The notes under the pieces were generated by a model, which worked only from the letters and a program-made list of their open reading frames with translations, did not search any database and was not told the origin of the DNA. A stretch of DNA of 61,740 nucleotides from Circinella minor (taxonomy: Eukaryota; Mucoromycota; Mucoromycetes; Mucorales; Lichtheimiaceae), in assembly GCA_016758965.1 (NCBI GenBank), contig JAEPRB010000219.1, positions 4,265 through 66,004 of the forward strand, written 5' to 3'. The position numbers and the translations under genes are program-made. Shown piece by piece: positions 12,178 to 23,142 of this stretch; position 1 is the stretch's first letter, and the number at the start of each line of letters is the position of its first letter.

Positions 12178-15100
12178 TTAACGAGTTTCTTGTCCACTAT
12201 TAGTATTATTGCTTACAACTGGATGTACTTGAAAACAATCTTTCATCAATATAGCACCGCTGAGTCGTCGAGCTATATTAGCCGCCACTGGAATCGGGTT
12301 TCCTGCATTGTCTTTGTAAATATAGGGTAATCGAAAAACATGGACCGTATTTGTTGGTAGAATAATTGCTTCGTCAATTCCCATATTAAACTCCATTGTT
12401 TCACCAAGGTCATTTGTAATCTTAGTAATAAAAAAATTGATATCTTTGATTTTAGTTTCCTCCTTTTTTCTACAAGTTGCTTTCTTTTTCGAAAGAAAAA
12501 TTGTTTTTTTCTTACCTTTACTCTTGGCTTAAATGAAATAGTAACAGGTGCTTCTGGTGTAACAGCATAGCAACGCTGTAATTGTGCAGTGATATCTCCA
12601 GTAGTGGATGTTTTTTGATTAGCATTTGCATAGTTACATGGGCAAAGTACATAAAGAGGCAAATCTTGATGGATAACGTAATTGGCATGTTCCTATTATA
12701 AAGCAATATATATCACTTAGCCCTCTTTTTTGATATTTTTAAAGATGATATAATAGTAATAAAACATTCCAACGATATTATGATAACGAACCTTTGGATG
12801 CCCCTTATGCCCAAGTTTGCATATTCTTCCATCCCCGCAACTCAAAAAACGATGTCCTAATGGACACTCATATTCCGCTCCAACATATCCTCGAATTAAT
12901 CCTTCCAATCTATGCTCACGATCTCTTCTTTTACCATCACGTCGTCGTTTTTCTTTCTTAGCAGGGTGTGAAGGTGGTGCAAGAGAAGATTCCTCCCCCT
13001 TTATATCTTGTTGTATAACAGCTGGATTTGGTTCAATTGTAGTTCGAGAAGATCCTAAAGCAGGAAATGCATCCAGATTTGCGACAGTAGGAATAGTAGC
13101 TTTTGCTTTGTTTTCCATAGCAGCTAACAAAAAAATAAAAAATAAAATAAAAAAAAAATGAGTCAGAAACAAAAAGAAAAAAAAATGGCTCGGTCGTTCT
13201 CAATACATATACTCACCCTCAGGCCGTTTTCCTGGTAATGGCCATTCATTTTTATTAAATGAGTTTTTACTTTTTGTTTCTTCATTGGTGATACCACTAC
13301 TGCCAGGATTATTACTATTTTTTCTGCTATGAGACAGTTCAGCTCCGTTTGAATGAGCAGTTGTTGATAATTGCTGTTCTTTGGGTGCATAGTCTGCTGT
13401 ACGACCCATAGTCCATGGTAGTAGATAGTTTGTATTGTTCATAAATCCTTCATACTTTTCTAATCCAATACTATTTCGATAAACGGAAGCAGGTCCAAGG
13501 TGTAATAGCACTGAATCAAAGTGTGGTATATGTTGTTCATTTTTAATTAATGTTTGATTCTCACCAAGTGTTGACTTTTCCAAATCAATAGCCGCATGAG
13601 CATTGGCAAGACAACATGAAAAGCGTTCATAAAAACTGACATTGGCTTCCTGTAAAAATAGTATCATACAATAAGACTTTTCGCATAATATATATATATA
13701 TGGCCCGCTTTAAATTTCTCATTATGCCAAAGAACAAATATGGTCATATTACCTCTAAATCAAATGGGTCTTCACGTAATTTCTGAGTCTTGCCACAGTT
13801 ACATGCATGAAAGAAACTACATCCACTACTATGCTTTGTATTGTCCATGTCTCGTGCATGTTTTTCAGTACCGCTATTCATATCCTCATGACCAGCCTAA
13901 AGCATGAGATATGTTTAGTATAACAATTAAAAAAAGTTAAGAAAAAGGCAGTAACTCACCTTTAGTCGGCACACTTTTCCGGTTAAACTAATCTTTTCAC
14001 AACTCTGACGACCTTGTTTCCAAATTAAATCACATTCACGTTCCAAGCGTGCACCAAATTCAGTCCTACATGGACCTCTTGCCAATGAACTATACATGCG
14101 CAAGACATTATCTCTCTATTGTAATGTTGAAAGTGTTATATTAGCATAATGAGCAGGTTATCCTATCTTATTATTAGAAAAAAAAGCTGGAAATGTTCAA
14201 TATACCTTCCAAAGATGATATTGTTTGGTATAGCAAGGTGGTGAATCCTGAAGATACGCTTCAATACATTTACGCATAATATCCAACGAATGGCTAAAAG
14301 AAAAAAATGAGTAAATCCATAACTCACTCATTGTATTCACTATATTAACGACATGTGGAGAAATGTAATATCCACTACCTTCTAGAAAACACGCGTTCAA
14401 TATCGACTGTATCACGAATTTTCTTTCGTAAAATCACTTCAATCTGTTGAATCATACCCTTTGTACCTGGCGAGTGTGCAATGATTTCTTTTCTAAGATC
14501 ATTTTCATCATCGATAACGTCTTCTCTTGTTGAAAATAAAACTTTTTTTAACAACACAGCGGCTGATACGAACTGAATACCCGTTGGTAGAGGAATAGAA
14601 GAGTATTTGGATTCGTTGTTGCCTCCTTTACGTGAACCAGAGGAAGCAATCATTTGTAAGTGCATAGGATGTCGAGTAGTGGCAGCACGAGTCCAATGAC
14701 TGACAAAATTACGTAATAGTTTATTGCCACAGTCGTCGAACATGGACTCAATTGATTGTTTGGACGATTCTTTATTGCGTTTTAAGTTAGTTTGCTTTCC
14801 TACTATTGTGGGCGTTGTTCCTTTTATAATGCTGTTGCTGCTGCTATTTCTTTCAAGATCATCATCTTCACCGTCATTTTCTTTAAGCCAAGCAGACATT
14901 GACATGGGTTTATCAAAACTGGATATGGATGTAGTTTGGATTTGATCATTAAATGGTAACGTTGTTGCAAATGATGTTGCGGGGACAATATGAACAAATG
15001 GCTGTGATGTTGTTGGAAGTGTAAATAATGATCTATTTTTGATCATGTTATTTGAATATATAATATATTTGACAAATACAGAAGGGGGAAAGAAGAGAAT

Positions 15101-16405
15101 AGCTACCTGACTTCCACTGGATCACGGCCAATTCCAATATCACCTGAAGGAACAAAATGAAACGCTTTAAAAATATTTTTAATCCTAGCCTGTACCACTT
15201 CTTGCATCCGTTTCATTGCTACTGGTAATGTTGATCGAGTCATTTTATCCATATTTGGAATCGATACCTAATCATACATCGTATTATTAATAAAATAGAC
15301 CCATTTCTTTTTTTAACTACTTCCTTTTCTTGATAGAAAAAGAAAGTACTTACGTCAGCAGCTATAAAAACCATCACGGGGACACCTTTTGCAGGACCCC
15401 ACCAACCCATCAAGTTTGAATTGATTCGTTCACGATCTCGCCTATTCTCAATTTCCTTTCGTTCAAATAATGTACTTGGTACAGAAATATCCCAAAACTT
15501 CCAACAAACAGATTGAAGTTGTGCTAAATGTGTATATATCCCATTTTTCACCTGTGCTAAAGTAACTAAATTTGACATGAATTCAGAGGGTAGTAAACGT
15601 GGTGGAAGAATTGGCTATACATATATATAACTTGGTTAAGAAAAAAACAGAATTTACAATGCAGCAAATATAATATATAATACTTTGTCACTTACAATAA
15701 CAAGATGTGATATTAAAAACATTAATAATAGTCCACGCATTGATAATGATTGTTGATTTGATAAAAGTATTTGCATAAAATTCTGATCATCTATATATCA
15801 GTTACCATGTCTGATCAAAGTGATATCGAGAAACAATAAGAAAAAAGGAATTTTAAAGTGGAAGGGAAGAAATAATCCAAACCTTTGAAGAATCGTTTGC
15901 TTTTTCATTTCGACATGCATCAGCTAGTGAGGCTGTATCGATACTTGCATCCATAAAAACATATGCAATTTTTGCTGAATGATCCACATATAACTGAAGA
16001 TCTTTTGATAACTATTATATCCAATAGAAAGAAGTGAGTATAGATACTCTTTTACCATTTGGTGTATCATGTGTTTTGATTGATAGATAGATAGATATAT
16101 ATACCTCGACTACGTTATCCAATGGTGTCTAAAAATTTTCAAGCAACAAGTTAGCAGACATAATTTCAGCAACTGTTTCATCGATTTTATTTAAGGACGG
16201 TAATATTTACCTGACCATTAGGTACAAAAACTTCAGTCCCAACTATGCGATTAGCTAATGTCACATTTATGTTGGATAGTTTGCCATTAGCATTAGCAGC
16301 CGTTGAGCGAAAGCCTGAATTACCAAAAATAGAGACTATAGTAAGACCAGCATCTTTGAGAGATATTAAATGTGTGTCTTCTAAAAGGTCATTGATTGCT
16401 TCCAT
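12178..16405 (-). CDS. SMG8: SMG8, nonsense-mediated decay factor
   Basis: SMG8 binds SMG9 and the kinase SMG1 and restrains phosphorylation of UPF1 in nonsense-mediated mRNA decay. Fourteen exons were traced (16405-16211, 16128-16105, 16011-15883, 15782-15696, 15614-15354, 15267-15107, 15032-14379, 14293-14206, 14115-13960, 13896-13753, 13649-13217, 13123-12792, 12692-12516, 12420-12178), giving 1,027 residues, close to the roughly 990 of the human protein. Recognisable stretches are RSLFTLPTTSQPFV, HACNCGKTQKLREDPFDLE (conserved Cys-rich motif), YECPLGHRFLSCGDG and LPLYVLCPCN, all in family order. Exon 2 is only 24 nt. The start ATG at 16405 opens a G-like N-terminal region with GNSGFRS in place of a clear P-loop. 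SMG8 suggests an SMG1-type NMD pathway, which many ascomycete yeasts have lost. Confidence 0.9.
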
Positions 16406-16702
16406 CAAAGATTAAAGAAAAAAAGGATATTTAACAAAAGGATATAAATGTCACTGAGTGAATTTTTTTTTTTCAGAAAAAAAAAGGCGGAAATAAGCGA
16501 TTTTTGTGTCACCATTAACAAAATCAAAACACAATCCATTTTCAAATTTTCAAACAAGTTGTATATTTTTATTATTATAAAATAAATAACTGAATATTAT
16601 ATCTACATATCTAAATCTTATTTTTGTTTATGAAATATCTTTAATTTGATATTATCTATCCTGAATTATTTCTTTTTCCCAGTGACTATTTTATATAAAT
16701 CG

Positions 16703-18824
16703 TTAGTATAATGAACAAACATTACTGCTATTAATATTATGACCTTGCTTACCATTAAACTAACAAAAAATAATAAATTGAATCAGTGTAAGTTTTTCTG
16801 AATTAAGTATTTTCTTTTATATTATATTAATATAATAAGCTGATATTATTTACCTTAAAATATACGATATCACCATCTTCAATCGTATAATCCTTTCCCT
16901 TGGCCAAATATTTGCCTGCTGATCGTACTTCCGCCTCACCGCCTAATGCCTTAAATTCTGCATATTTCATAACTTCAGCAGAAATGAATCCACGTTCAAA
17001 ATCAGTGCTAAAAGAATCCCCATGTTAAATTCCATCCATAATATTCATAATAGTTCTCGTGCAATTACTTATTCTACAATACTTACTGAATTACACCGGC
17101 TGCCTGAGGTGCCTTCGTTGTATTCTAAAATTATTAAATATGCATTTTAATTTTTTTTATCCATCCTGAAAGCTACACGAACTATTAATAAATATATACT
17201 TACTCTTACAGTCCATGCGCGTACTTCCCCTGGACCGGCAGTGAAATAGTGAATCAACCCCAGGGACTTATAGCCAGCAAGAATGACTTTGGATAATTGT
17301 GACTCGACCCCATATTTGGCAAGATATGTTTCAGCTTCATCCGGGAGCATGTCATTCAGTAGCTATATTAAGGAGAGAAGTATTAATGATACATCGATTT
17401 TTTTTTTTTTGGCAAGAGCAACAGCAACAGAAACTAATTATTCACAATCTTACCTTTGATTCCAAAGCGACCGATAACGGAATAATCATATCTCCTGAAT
17501 TATTTTCATCCACCCAATTTTGAATCTTTGGTAACCTAAAAATATTTTTGCCGTTATAAATTAGTAAAGTATATACATATAAGATACATTCAATTATTTA
17601 TAATACATGTATGGTTCTTACCAAGGATTCTTTTTACCCTGAAGATAATCATCTTCGCTAATATTACATAAGTAAATCATAGGCTTTGCAGTTAAAAGAT
17701 GTAATGTGTTGATAACATTGACCTCGGATGCAGTCCAAGCACCTTTACGAACATCATTTGATTGACCAACATAGTTTGCTACCTTTTCGACCACTTCCTA
17801 AAAAATATTGTGAGCATATAAGTAAATTGTATATACACAATGCTGATAATATTTATCATCAATCATGTATTACCAAGTGCTCTTTCATATGCTTTTTGTC
17901 AGGAAATTTGGATGCACGACTTATATCGATCAAGTATCTTTCGAGCATTTCTTCATCTTTGAGTCGAAGTTCATCTTGAATAATTTCTAAATCACGTACA
18001 GGATCAACAGTATCTTCTACATGGGTAACATCATCATTTTCGAACGCACGCACTAAATGATAAATGGCATCGACTGATGCTACGTTGGATAAAAATGCAT
18101 TTCCTAACCCTGCGCCTTGGGCTGCACCGCGAACAAGGCCAGCAATATCCACTACAGTCAGCTATATAAATAAAAAGAGCGTCAGCACTTCTACTTTAAT
18201 TCGACAGTTTTCATGGTAATATTAGTTTCTATAATAATTTACATGTGCTGGTGTCTGTTTTTTAGGATTATATGATTCACATAGCCAATCGAATCGTTCG
18301 TCAGGTACATGAACTCGTGATTCCGATGGATCTATACACCATATATATCATTTTCAAAATAAATACTTTAATGTTTTCTTATTACAGCGACCTTAATACT
18401 GCCAACCTTCTCAAACTCGTTTCTTTTTTCGTAATACGAACCAATTGTACAAAAAGGGTAATTTTCTGCTGGCACACTGCTGCTTGTCAAAGCATTGAAT
18501 AAGGACGACTTGCTAATACCAAACGCAACAAAAGTTAAATATTATATACATTATTAATTTTCTAGATAACAGCCCATAAAGTTTAATCTTGTTTGAATAG
18601 ATTTTCTTTTTTCTTTACCCAATATTTGGCATGCCAACAACACCCATTTTGAGGTTGTTTGAAGGTCTGCCAAGGATAACCTTTTCTGTCGACAATGCTG
18701 TTGAATCACTTTTTCTTTTAGACTTTTTAGCACAAACGGCAGTTGAGGTAGATATAGAGCGAGTGCTGCACAATCGTAAAATGGCTAATCCCCTGCATCG
18801 TTGACTTAATAGTAATGTTGTCAT
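16703..18824 (-). CDS. YchF/OLA1-family ATPase, mitochondrial form
   Basis: Obg-related P-loop ATPase that binds ribosomes. Ten exons give about 439 residues. P-loop GMPNIGKS is at 64-71, switch region YPFCTIDPSE follows, G3 is [12 protein letters not shown], and G4 is NISE (about 263-266) instead of NKxD, the family signature for ATP over GTP preference. A C-terminal TGS domain follows ([15 protein letters not shown] ... [10 protein letters not shown]). Unlike cytosolic OLA1, which starts almost at the P-loop, this protein has about 60 extra N-terminal residues rich in Arg/Ser/Thr without acids at first ([18 protein letters not shown]), typical of a mitochondrial presequence. Yeast has a second such paralogue, Ylf2. 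The short last exon adds an unusual 18-residue tail after YFK. The reading frame is also open for about 40 codons upstream of the ATG. Confidence 0.9.
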
Positions 18825-19877
18825 GTCAAAAAAAAAAAATTCTGGATAAGCAGGGCAGAAAAAAATCTGGGTTGAACTATTCAATTCAGCTTGTTTCGCT
18901 TCTTCACTAGCGGCTTTTTGATATTTGTAATGCAAAAATTGGAACCTATTCTCCTTTAAAAAAATGCAAATGAATCAAGGATTGATTATTACGTAGTATA
19001 TCATCACTACATTTTAGAAGCATATGTACTGTAACTATTTTGAATGGAAAGTAGAAGAACTCAGCAATCGACAGATCGTAGAGTTATTACTACATATAAT
19101 ACTACTACTTCTAAAGAATCATATTATTTATATTAGTAATATATATGTCATAACATAGACTTGAACCTAAAACTTATATCATAGCTCAATCATTTAAAAG
19201 AAAACACATGTGTCGCAGGGAACAATATCGCGCAGAGGGTTGAATGACTTATACTGTTTATTTTTCTTTTTGTTTCTAGTAAAATGAAAGATTTTATCAT
19301 TGGTGTAAAAAACACGTAAAATATCTTTATACTGCACCTTCGAACCACCAGTGTTATTACTATTTTCTGTATTGCTTTGGATATATAACCATTAAATCAA
19401 GTAACATATAATTCAAATTCGATATATGTACCTGCTTGTCAATTTTTTTGATTGATGCTCTTGTTTCGGTACTTGGTTTTGCTATGCCAACAAATATATA
19501 CCAAGTGATAAACAAATTAATTCCCTTGACATCTCTGACATGGCAATCCTTTCTTTCGCGCTTCTTTAGTTACCGAATCCAGCATACGTCTCTTACTATC
19601 AGATGAAAGGGATTTTCTACATAGGTAATTTTGGGTTTTTATCGCCGTGCACAACATCATTACATGTCCATCGAACAATATCTTTTTTCAATTTATGTTC
19701 TTTTTTTCATCGTGAAGTAAAAAAAAAAACTAATCCCTTTTTCACCATTACTAACCAAGGCCTCGTGCCCAGGCGTAATGGAAGAGTGCGCCATGAAAAG
19801 AGGAAAGCCAATCCCAACAGGCCCCTCGTTCAGGTCCTAGAAAATACCATTCAAGTCCTTAAAATAGTCATTATATA
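18825..19877. other. Intergenic upstream of the YchF gene
   Basis: The minus strand at about 18850-18950 has an open, charged stretch in frame with the YchF start (FQFLHYKYQKAASEEAKQ), possibly a 5' exon or part of a neighbouring small gene. The remainder is AT-rich with no gene that I can support. Confidence 0.35.
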
Positions 19878-20520
19878 TACCGTCAACGCTCGCTATAACG
19901 AGACCAAAAGGGCATCCTTATATCAAATAATCGTTATACGTAAGGAATTCTTGACCTGAGTTATAATGATAGGGTGAAATCCTATCCATATGTACTTGAC
20001 CTCACATGTATCTAATATGACTTGCAAAAAGAAGAAAACTCCAGCACATTATATCATTTATACCATAAATGACCTATAAAAATAAAACAGTTCTTTTTTT
20101 TTCTTTGTACAGTTTTCTTTATTAAATATTCCTTGTCTTATTACTTCTAATTGAATTGCAACTACATGGCCACATATAATTAAAAATGCTGATCCCCTAT
20201 AAGAAAAAAATGCGAGTATTATATTATTATGATAAGCATCAAAAACAGTCTACGTATTATTGTTTACAAATCCATGCCAATTAACAAAGAAGAAGTTGGA
20301 CAAGCATAATTGGGGAAAAAACAAATCTAATTTTTATAAGAAAGAAGCAGAAGCAGAATACAGTGAGTATTCGCTAAACCGGTACCCAATATATGCAACT
20401 CAGTCGATAGTAATATGTAGAATATAAGGACGATCTGGATAGTTTTTACTTGGTGCGAAAAAAGCGCTGAGATGACATATAAGCAAGCTCGGATCACTGA
20501 TTTTACCAATAAAAAAATTA

Positions 20521-21479
20521 CAGAGGAACCCCGTTAATTTCAAACTTACATCTCCCATTTTTGGTGTGAAACTAAAGGGGATGTGAAAGTTATCGGGACT
20601 AGATACAGTTAATTACTTTTAAGGGCAGGTTAATAATAAAGAAATACTGCATATATACATACCACTTGTAACGATATTTATATCTTTTATAATGTTAAAT
20701 AAAATAGAAAATATGTACATCAACTGTAAAATACATTTTTGTCTTACATAAAAACATACATTAGATTGTTCATATAAACTAATATGCTGAATATTCATAT
20801 ACAAGAAAACATGCACACTACAACATTTCTACAATTATATGATTATATTGTATATCCCATATGTTGTCTTATTTATTTTGTGCTACTGTAAAACTTTTAT
20901 TATCCTATAACGTGCCCATATATGTCAAGCAATGTAAGTAGTTTCATAATCTCATAAAAAGTCAAAGAATATTCGGGAAACGTATAAATAGTACACACTT
21001 TTATTCCATCTTCTTCACCAATGTGGTGTTACATTTAATTTTCTTTTTCTACTATTTACTAGTCAAATAATAATGACTAACAAATAATATTACAATATCA
21101 AATAGTTGACGAAAGTCAATTTAGGAAACATATACAAATCAAGGAGTATTGACTCCATTAAAAACAAAACATAAATTGCTTCATATCCTAAACTTAAAAA
21201 TAAATTGTTTAGCCGACATATACATCTTAGATTAGAAAACCCTTGTCTGAACACAATTGTATTATTAGAGACTACTAATACAATAAAATCAATGCATAAT
21301 ATAATTCTATAAGCGCGTATATTACTCCCGTTAAGGTTTCAACCCTCCCTGCTTGTTTTGAAAGTGAAATAAATGAGAATGTGAAAATTTTATTATGTCA
21401 ATTTTTCCATTCCCTGAATTTCTGTGAAAATAATGAGGATATGAAAGGTAACGGATATGAAATTAACGGGGTTCCGCTG
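20521..21479. mobile_element. Innermost nested inverted-repeat element
   Basis: The terminal inverted repeats are 22 bp with one mismatch: CAGAGGAACCCCGTTAATTT on the left and CAGCGGAACCCCGTTAATTT on the right. TA target duplications sit at 20519-20520 and 21480-21481. The CAG-G-GGAACCCCGTTAA end is typical of pogo/Tigger-like elements. The 959-bp interior has no long open frame. As the innermost of three it should be the most recent insertion. Confidence 0.8.
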
Positions 21480-21490
21480 TAATATTATTT

Positions 21491-21513
21491 ATACACACAC
21501 ACACACACACACC
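21491..21513. repeat. (CA)n microsatellite
   Basis: An uninterrupted run of CA dinucleotides just outside the right end of the innermost element. Confidence 0.9.
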
Positions 21514-22084
21514 CATATATATATAAGGAAAAAAGACTAACGTAACTTGGGTAAATATTTGGAAAGGTTCACAGGATACCTGCTTAGCGAATACTCACTG
21601 TATCACTTGCTTTCTTTTTTTTGGAAAAGACGATGCCTAAAGATGAATTTGATGTTCAAATTATTAAAGCTTAACAAAAATGTTTAGAAACGAAAGTTAG
21701 AAGGTAAAAAGATGCCCAACAAACTAGTATTATTTCTTTTTTTAAAAATAAAGATATTATTTGTCCGCTCGATATACATAATGGTATTTTTGATAAAACC
21801 CTATCGGATATCGTTATATAAAATAAGCGATATTTCCCTGCTTAATCTGTCTTGGACCCCAAAACCCTATCGTTATATTGAAATATCATTATATCGAATA
21901 TCGTTATTATAGCGAGCGGTGACGGTAGTTATATCTGCTTGTTTAAAAAAAATCTGTCAATTTCACCACTGTTAGAGTATCATAAAATTTCAGTGACAGT
22001 CAATAAATACGGCTATCTTCGTGTTGGTGGATATGTAGGCGCATTAGCCTACAATATAATTGTTCTTGAACATTTCGTGTCTGT

Positions 22085-22690
22085 CTAATACATAAAGTAT
22101 GCCTCATAGTAATTAAAAGTAGTGGTCCGTGGAGTTCCGCGTTTACTGGTAGTCTTGTCGACGGCTCTACTGCCTGTCATCATGTTCTTTTTAAGGTAAT
22201 TGCCTTTCGACGTCACACCGATACGCTCACAACACCAAATGAGGAGATTGGACCGAGAATGGTGGTTGTTATCGCTCTGGTTTTCGGTATGTCTTGACAA
22301 TTGCACAGGAGGCTTTCTTAGACAAACCATATAAACGGTCGACGTTGATGTGGAGCCCTGCTTCATCTACGAACACATAATTGCTCAGATAGTTTGTGCT
22401 AGTTTCCAACCACTTTGTCATCTAAGAGACCTAAGCATGCCGATCTTCGATTTTTCGGGCTAGTTCGTTGATTGATTGAAATGAGCTCGTTTAAGTCATT
22501 TCTTGCATTTTTTAGTTGTGAAATCATGCAATGCACTTTTCTTGATGTCGAGGTTTCCAAATGATTCGTTAAACTTCTCATGATCTTGTCTAGTAAAAGT
22601 GATGGTTTTTCGTCTATCAAATCTATCTGAAATTTTTGGTGTTCTTTGATTAGCTTTGATGGCCGTCCTGTGATCTACCACTACCCACAT
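22085..22690 (-). pseudogene. Dead Tc1/mariner-like DDE transposase
   Basis: Remnant of an IS630-Tc1-mariner transposase, readable only by switching frames. From the 5' side (minus strand): a helix-turn-helix linker beginning GRPSKLIKEH, a region with FDRRKTITF and LTNHLETS, then WLETSTNYLSNYVFVDEAG, where VFVDEAG carries the first catalytic Asp, followed by GLSKKAS. Stops and frameshifts break it at several points, and nothing after the first catalytic block is usable. It lies about 160 bp from the nested elements but is outside all three pairs of terminal repeats. Confidence 0.75.
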
Positions 22691-22910
22691 TTCTCAAGAT
22701 CGGATCTGTTGGTGTATAGTGGACATGCAAGCTGACTTTAACTTTTGAACTCTTGAGCTTTAATATATTTTATATAACTGTACAAAATGTCACTTCTTTG
22801 TTTTTTTATTATTATTATTAATGCAAAATAAATATATACCAAAATAGATACAACAAAAAGGGGGACAGGGAGAGAGAAAGAAAAAAAAAAGATATAAAAA
22901 ACAGGTTATT

Positions 22911-22943
<33 letters not shown>

Positions 22944-23142
22944 AAATGTGGTTTAGTGTATATATGTAAGAATGTATGAAAGTGTTTGTGTGTGAGAGAG
23001 GGAAAGAGAGTAAGAGTTATGGTGGGATATAATGTTATAAATATATAAATTCAATCAATGATAAATTGTAAGTGAAAAAAAAAGAGAAAGATAATAATGA
23101 TAATGATAATGATAATCCGAGTGAACTGATGGGCGTTGTTAA
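22691..23142. other. Spacer with (GT)n and purine tracts
   Basis: Contains a (TG)n run at about 22919-22943 followed by GA-rich and GATAAT-rich simple sequence. This is the 3' flank of the Kelch gene; no gene is seen. Confidence 0.6.

Larger units (their letters stand above)
20361..21600. mobile_element. Middle nested inverted-repeat element
   Basis: Both ends begin CAGTGAGTATTCGCTAA, perfect for 17 bp and matching at 24 of the first 27 or so, and both are flanked by TA (20359-20360, 21601-21602). Removing the inner insertion leaves about 280 bp, the size of a typical MITE. It lies wholly inside the outer element. Confidence 0.75.
19880..21925. mobile_element. Outer TA-flanked inverted-repeat element
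   Basis: The ends are inverted copies of CCGTCAACGCTCGCTATAA (right copy has C for A at position 7), each flanked by TA (19878-19879 and 21926-21927). Inside the right end, short repeats related to CGTTATA recur, as in pogo/Tigger-like ends. The element carries two further elements. Without them it is only about 800 bp and shows no intact transposase, so it is a non-autonomous or internally deleted member of the Tc1/mariner-pogo group. Confidence 0.65.
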
